DNA from: Lathyrus oleraceus
Taxonomy: Eukaryota; Streptophyta; Magnoliopsida; Fabales; Fabaceae
Reading direction: 5' to 3'
DNA: 64,000 nt
Assembly (NCBI RefSeq): GCF_024323335.1
Contig: NC_066580.1
Span: 141,350,188-141,414,187, forward strand
Below are positions 60,617 through 64,000 of the stretch, piece after piece. The stretch's first letter is position 1; every line of letters begins with the position of its first letter. A program made the translations under genes and the position numbers. The notes beneath the pieces were generated by a model, which saw nothing but the letters and a program-made list of their open reading frames with translations, was not told where the DNA came from and made no database searches.

Positions 60617-61602
60617 TTTCTGATAGACATGCTGCCATTGAGAGTGCCTACAACAACCATGACAATGGATGGCATGATCCTCCTTCTACCCATGTCTATT
60701 GCATCAGACACATTGCACAAAACTTCATGCGTGTTATAAAAGATAAGAATCTTCGCAAGAAGGTGGTGAATGCTGGGTATGCTCTAACTCAACCTTCATT
60801 TTAATATTATCGTGATGAAATTAGACTGCCTAATAAAGACGCGGGGAGATGGCTAAATAACATACCAGTAGAGCAGTGGACAAGGGCATTTGACAGAGGT
60901 TGTCGATGGGGCCACATGACAATAAACCTTGTGGAATGCATGAACGGGGTATTCAAAGGAATTCGAAATTTGCCGATAACCGCCTTGGTAAGATCGACCT
61001 GTTATAGGTTGGCTTCTATGTTTGCAACCAGAGGTGAAAGATGGAGTGCGGTGTTAATGTTCGGGCAAGTATTCAGTGAGTGTTGCATGAAGGTCATAAA
61101 AGAGGAGAGCATTAAAGCTAGTACACACGTTGTAACAGTCTTTGACCGTCATGGGCAAAATTTCAGCGTCTAGGAAACAATGGACCACAACTAGGGGAGA
61201 CCAAATTTAGCCTACACTGTTAGACTAAACAGAAGTTGGTACGATTATGGAAAATTCCAGGCCTTCCGCATACCTTGCTCGCATGTCATTGCAACATGCG
61301 CTTATACTCGTCAAGATGCTTACAGCCATTTATCTTATGTGTACAAGGCCGACACCGTCATGAATGTATATAATCAAAGCTTCTCAGTACTACCAATGGA
61401 GGATTACTGGCCTCCATATGAAGGTGATATTGTTTGGCACAATGACGAGATGCCTAGAAAGAAAAAAGGAAGGCCAAACAACACATGTATCAGAGCAAAG
61501 ATGGATTCCACAGATAAAATGATAAGATTATGTAGTATCTGTCATCAACCAGGACACAACAAGAACAAATGTCCCAATCGAGGAGCATCATCTAGGTCTT
61601 AA
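60608..61602 (+). pseudogene. MULE transposase, C-terminal half, three in-frame stops
   Basis: One frame, starting inside the MULE core at LCLISDRHAAIESAYNN and continuing HVYCIRHIAQNF, WTRAFDRGCRWGHMTIN, NGVFKGIRNLPITALV, FRIPCSHVIATC and a terminal zinc knuckle CSICHQPGHNKNKC. Stops at 60802-60804, 61171-61173 and 61192-61194; no frameshift. In the SWIM zinc finger the first two Cys are replaced (WYDYGKF), so that finger is lost. The N-terminal half, including the first catalytic Asp residues, is absent: the reading fuses upstream into Ogre LTR. It converges with the small minus-strand ORF. Confidence 0.88.
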
Positions 61603-61721
61603 GCTTTTTGTAACATTGTATTTCTTTAACCTTCAATCATTATATATCATTAAGTTTTTGTTACAACGAGGTTCACAACAAACATCAGTATAAAATAAGC
61701 TATCTGAAAACAGAAATATTT

Positions 61722-62023
61722 CTAACTGATTACAACAATCAAGTTGATGTCGTCTCGACCGAACATCATTTCCCTAGCATCCTTATCAGTCTTCATTCGC
61801 ACCCAACTAAAGATACTGTCAAGTCTCTCAATACTTCTAATTTTTCCCCTTCTGGTATTTTCCCATCTAACCAACGAACTAGCTCCCTCTTCAGTTGATC
61901 GAACGTAGTGATGTTCCAGAACAGCATCAGCATCTGAGGTTTGTCTCTCTCATAAATCACCTTACCGTATTGGCGACGAACACTAAACATGATTGCCAAA
62001 TGATTGTATGAGATGTGGAACAA
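61722..62023 (-). pseudogene. Small conserved MULE ORF next to right TIR, unknown function
   Basis: Minus strand, starting 24 bp inside the right TIR and reading inward. The first frame (62023-61793, 76 codons) contains MLMLFWNITTFDQLKREL and RWLDGKIPEGEK. A one-base slip in the GGGGAAAAATT run changes frame, and the reading continues IRSIERLDSIFSWVRMKTDK ... MMFGRDDINLIVVIS to a stop at 61722. The same signature (RWIDG, EGE, IRRIQWLESTF) appears at 63796-64000 in another element, so it is a shared coding unit, perhaps the first exon of a MULE protein. I do not recognise a named domain. Confidence 0.6.
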
Positions 62024-62046
62024 TTACTCACACAAAACATCCATTT

Positions 62047-62301
62047 ACCAAAAAAATAGCATTTTAGGAGGAGTCTCCAATTGAATTGGTGTCTCCTTTT
62101 AAACCCTACACAGGGGCGCCAATTGGATTGGCTAGGGCACCTGCCCTAGCCAATCCAATTGGCGCCTCCATTCAATTTTTAAGAGGAGTCTCCAATTCAA
62201 TTGGCGATCCTCCTAAAAGTGGGGTAGTTTGGGATTTTTTTTGAAACCAGGGGTATTTTGGAAATTTCCTTGAAAATATGGGTTATTTTCGTAAAAAATT
62301 C
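62047..62301 (-). repeat. Right terminal inverted repeat of the MULE
   Basis: It contains a perfect palindrome: a 25-bp arm starting GGCGCCAATTGGATTGGCTA at about 62115, a 2-bp spacer, and its exact complement ending near 62166. An outer inverted pair is built of TTTTAGGAGGAGTCTCCAAT and ATTGGCGATCCTCCTAAAA. It probably holds the promoter for the inward-reading small ORF, since that ORF starts 24 bp inside. Confidence 0.88.
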
Positions 62302-62310
62302 GATTATTTT

Positions 62311-62825
62311 ATGTTTTTTAATTCTGTCAAATCTATGAAAAAAAATACATGTAAAAACACATAATACACGCCAATCAATTAAGCCAATTTTGAAGAATTT
62401 AAAACTTAATTATTATAATTGTTATAATTGTATGAATAGAATCAACATATCATTATGATAAACCTGAATCAAAATTACATTTAAAAACTTATGTCGTGAA
62501 AAGTTGCTATAAACACTACAAACATATCATTATCACTACAGAAAGACATGCATTAAATTGTAGAAGTTTTTTTTTTATATTTAAAATCTCACATTAATCT
62601 ATTTTAATTTTAAATTTTACATTCATATAGAAAGAATTAAGTCTTATCTCGTTATGTCTTTAAATTAAAAACCTCGTAAATGTAATCAAAATCAACATCA
62701 ACATCAAATAAAATATTAATTATAATGAGTTTACATTATCTGTTCACAATTAGTTTAAATAAACAGTGTGCTACTATGCGGGTTGGGTTTATATTATGTG
62801 GAGTCACATAGGGATGAGGTTGATG
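62311..62825. other. AT-rich flank, no gene seen
   Basis: Right flank of the large MULE. Together with 31440-31488 it reconstructs the pre-insertion site around GATTATTTT. Confidence 0.5.
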
Positions 62826-63338
62826 CTTTTTCCGTCTCGTAAAAAGTGTCTCATTTACATTTTTTGTGTCAAAATAGTTGTCCTTTTACAATATCGATGT
62901 AACATTTATTATTATTTTCCCATTATTATACCCCTATTTATTAACTTTCACTTTATCCAACCATTCTTTTAACTACAATTAATAGGGATATGATTACTCA
63001 AGAATTTCAAATTCTGTTCTCGCATATTCTTCGTAAACCATCTTTCATTTAGATATTTCCAATCCTTTTTCTTGGTTTGGGAAGTCAAAAGTATCCTTGA
63101 CATCTCTTCATCTGGAGAAAATTCTTGATGTGAAAACACAGGATCCTGTTGGAATAGCAAAAAGAGTGGATCTGGGGGGTTCCAAATGAATTGGCTTATT
63201 TGAAAAAACCCTTGTTCGTTGGAAGATCTCACTCGTGTCTGGTTATTAGTTTTATCATCAAAATCAATATATCCAATCATTTTCTTAAAAACCCTAAATT
63301 GTTCAAATAAGACATTTTTTATGAGACAGAGAGAGTAT
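62826..63338. mobile_element. Stowaway-like MITE interrupted by plastid DNA
   Basis: Left end CCGTCTCGTAAAAAGTGTCT (from about 62832) and right end AGACATTTTTTATGAGACAG (to about 63330, then AGAGAGTA) are inverted copies typical of the 'ctccctccgtctcat' MITEs of legumes. The interior TATTTATTAACTTTCACTTT and CCAACCATTCTTTTAACTAC is the usual body of this MITE. The body is replaced after about 62990 by plastid-derived sequence. A TA target duplication could not be confirmed. Confidence 0.6.
62995..63295 (-). pseudogene. ycf2: Plastid ycf2 fragment in nuclear DNA (NUPT)
   Basis: Minus-strand open reading with [59 protein letters not shown] and LLTSQT, the order found in the conserved C-terminal half of plastid Ycf2. 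Only about 100 codons are present, flanked on both sides by MITE sequence, so this is a transferred fragment and not a gene. It is still open, which suggests a fairly recent transfer or chance survival. The reading's first ~17 residues and its last few come from the MITE. Confidence 0.75.
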
Positions 63339-63469
63339 AAAGTTTTCAATTAAAAGTTGGGTTACATTACATGGGTCACGTGGGTTGTTTTTGTAAAATA
63401 ACCACTTTTTTCAATTTAAATACCAAAAAAACCAATTTTTCAAATTAATTACCAAAATAGCCACTTTTC

Positions 63470-64000
63470 CCTACTGATGCGCCAGTTGAACTGACACATT
63501 CAATAATTATTCAAAGGAGACGTCACTGAAGCTGGTGCATGCTTACAATGTCATTGCACTTAGGCGTCATTGGAGTTAGTGCATTCATGTGTAGTTGAGT
63601 GTGTGCGCCCTTGCATCTGACGCATGCATGTATGCTTGTGCCATGTGTGTGTGGCGTCTAGGGCATTGGTGCATGCATGCATGGGTTCATATATAAATAC
63701 CATGCGCATCTCCCATATTTTTTCAGACAACTTCTTATCCTCCTTCTACTTTCCTTCACTTTCCTCAATCTTCTTCAATTTTGTGTTCTTTAACCATGTC
63801 TGAATACATTCACAAGAGAAATGTCGATTTAATATTTTCAGCAGTGCAACCTCTAATAAAGATTGACTTTGGAATATAGAATCGTTCGAAAGTCTTAATC
63901 GGACGTTGAACCGTTGGATAGATGGATAAATTGTAGAGGGTGAAATGATTAGAAGAATTCAATGGCTTGAGTCCACGTTCAACCAAAATGGAGAAGTGCG
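63470..64000 (+). mobile_element. Left end of another MULE-like unit (runs off the window)
   Basis: 63470-63680 has GATGCGCCAGTTGAACTGAC, then repeated words of the type GTCATTGGAGTTAGTGCATT and TGCATGCATG, recalling the foldback style of the large MULE's TIR (GCGCCAATTGAATTGG) but of different sequence. A TATA-like ATATATAAATACC lies near 63690, followed by CT-rich leader and an ORF start at 63796. Confidence 0.45.
63796..64000 (+). pseudogene. Small MULE-type ORF, partial and broken
   Basis: ATG at 63796 opens MSEYIHKRNVDLIFSAVQPL and KIDFGI, followed by a TAG where Trp would fit. After a one-base shift near 63905 it reads LNRWIDG, a stop, then IVEGEMIRRIQWLESTFNQN up to the window end. 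The RWIDG/EGE/LES pattern matches the ORF at 61722-62023 (RWLDG/EGE/LDS). Function unknown. Confidence 0.55.

Larger units (their letters stand above)
31498..62301. mobile_element. 30.8-kb Mutator-like element carrying nested Angela and Ogre insertions
   Basis: The ends are inverted copies: 31498-31780 matches the reverse complement of 62047-62301 with few differences, beginning GAATTTTTTACGAAAATAA on both sides. Immediately outside lies GATTATTTT at 31489-31497 and at 62302-62310, a perfect 9-bp target duplication as Mutator-type transposition makes. Own genes: a plant-mobile-domain gene (minus, 31850-33077), a MULE transposase C-terminal half (plus, to 61602) and a small ORF (minus, 62023-61722). 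About 27.5 kb of the span is nested LTR retrotransposons, so the remaining MULE DNA is only about 3.3 kb. A deletion has removed its middle. Confidence 0.85.

Noticed and set aside
62969..63349. 126-codon minus-strand reading as a real nuclear gene
   Set aside because: The central part is plastid ycf2 and both ends are MITE sequence, so it is a NUPT within a transposon.

Overview
This is plant nuclear DNA, most likely from a cool-season legume close to pea, vetch or faba bean (tribe Fabeae). The evidence is an Ogre-type Ty3/gypsy element with a 4.9-kb LTR, an Arg-tRNA-type primer site, an extra ORF1 and a pol intron, together with Angela-like and SIRE/Maximus-like Ty1/copia elements, an Athila-like element, MULEs carrying plant-mobile-domain genes, AT-rich spacers and an intron-rich gene on the minus strand. 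The species assignment is an inference.

Layout. 1-5164: 3' half of an Athila-like Ty3/gypsy element (gag and protease remnants, no RT, then a 3' LTR full of palindromic GC-rich repeats). 5190-7068: minus-strand SIRE-like copia remnant. 7700-8290 and 17010-18360: two related fragments that look like the leader of a MULE/plant-mobile-domain element. 8640-12700: retroelement-derived DNA with three successive tandem arrays, interrupted by a SIRE-type solo LTR with a target-site duplication. 12700-19200: AT-rich DNA with (TA)n tracts, a 24-bp tandem array and an old ~500-bp duplication. 19206-20046: hAT-like non-autonomous element. 21018-26409 (minus): the one intact-looking host gene, nine coding exons and 1126 codons before the stop, encoding an Agenet/PHD/GNAT nuclear protein of the IDM1 type. 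26640-31490: AT-rich spacer with a Mutator-type MITE.

31498-62301 is one very large Mutator-like element. It has ~260-280-bp terminal inverted repeats and a perfect 9-bp target-site duplication (GATTATTTT). Its own genes are at its ends: a plant-mobile-domain (PMD) gene on the minus strand beside the left TIR, and the C-terminal half of a MULE transposase (+) plus a small inward-reading ORF (-) beside the right TIR. Its centre is filled by an Angela-like copia element inserted in the PMD gene. An Ogre element is inserted in the Angela 3' LTR. A deletion then fused the truncated Ogre 3' LTR directly to the MULE transposase.

62302-64000: flanking DNA with a Stowaway-like MITE that carries a fragment of plastid ycf2, and the start of another MULE-like unit whose first ORF resembles the small ORF of the large MULE. 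All transposon genes carry stops or frameshifts. Only the IDM1-like gene appears functional.
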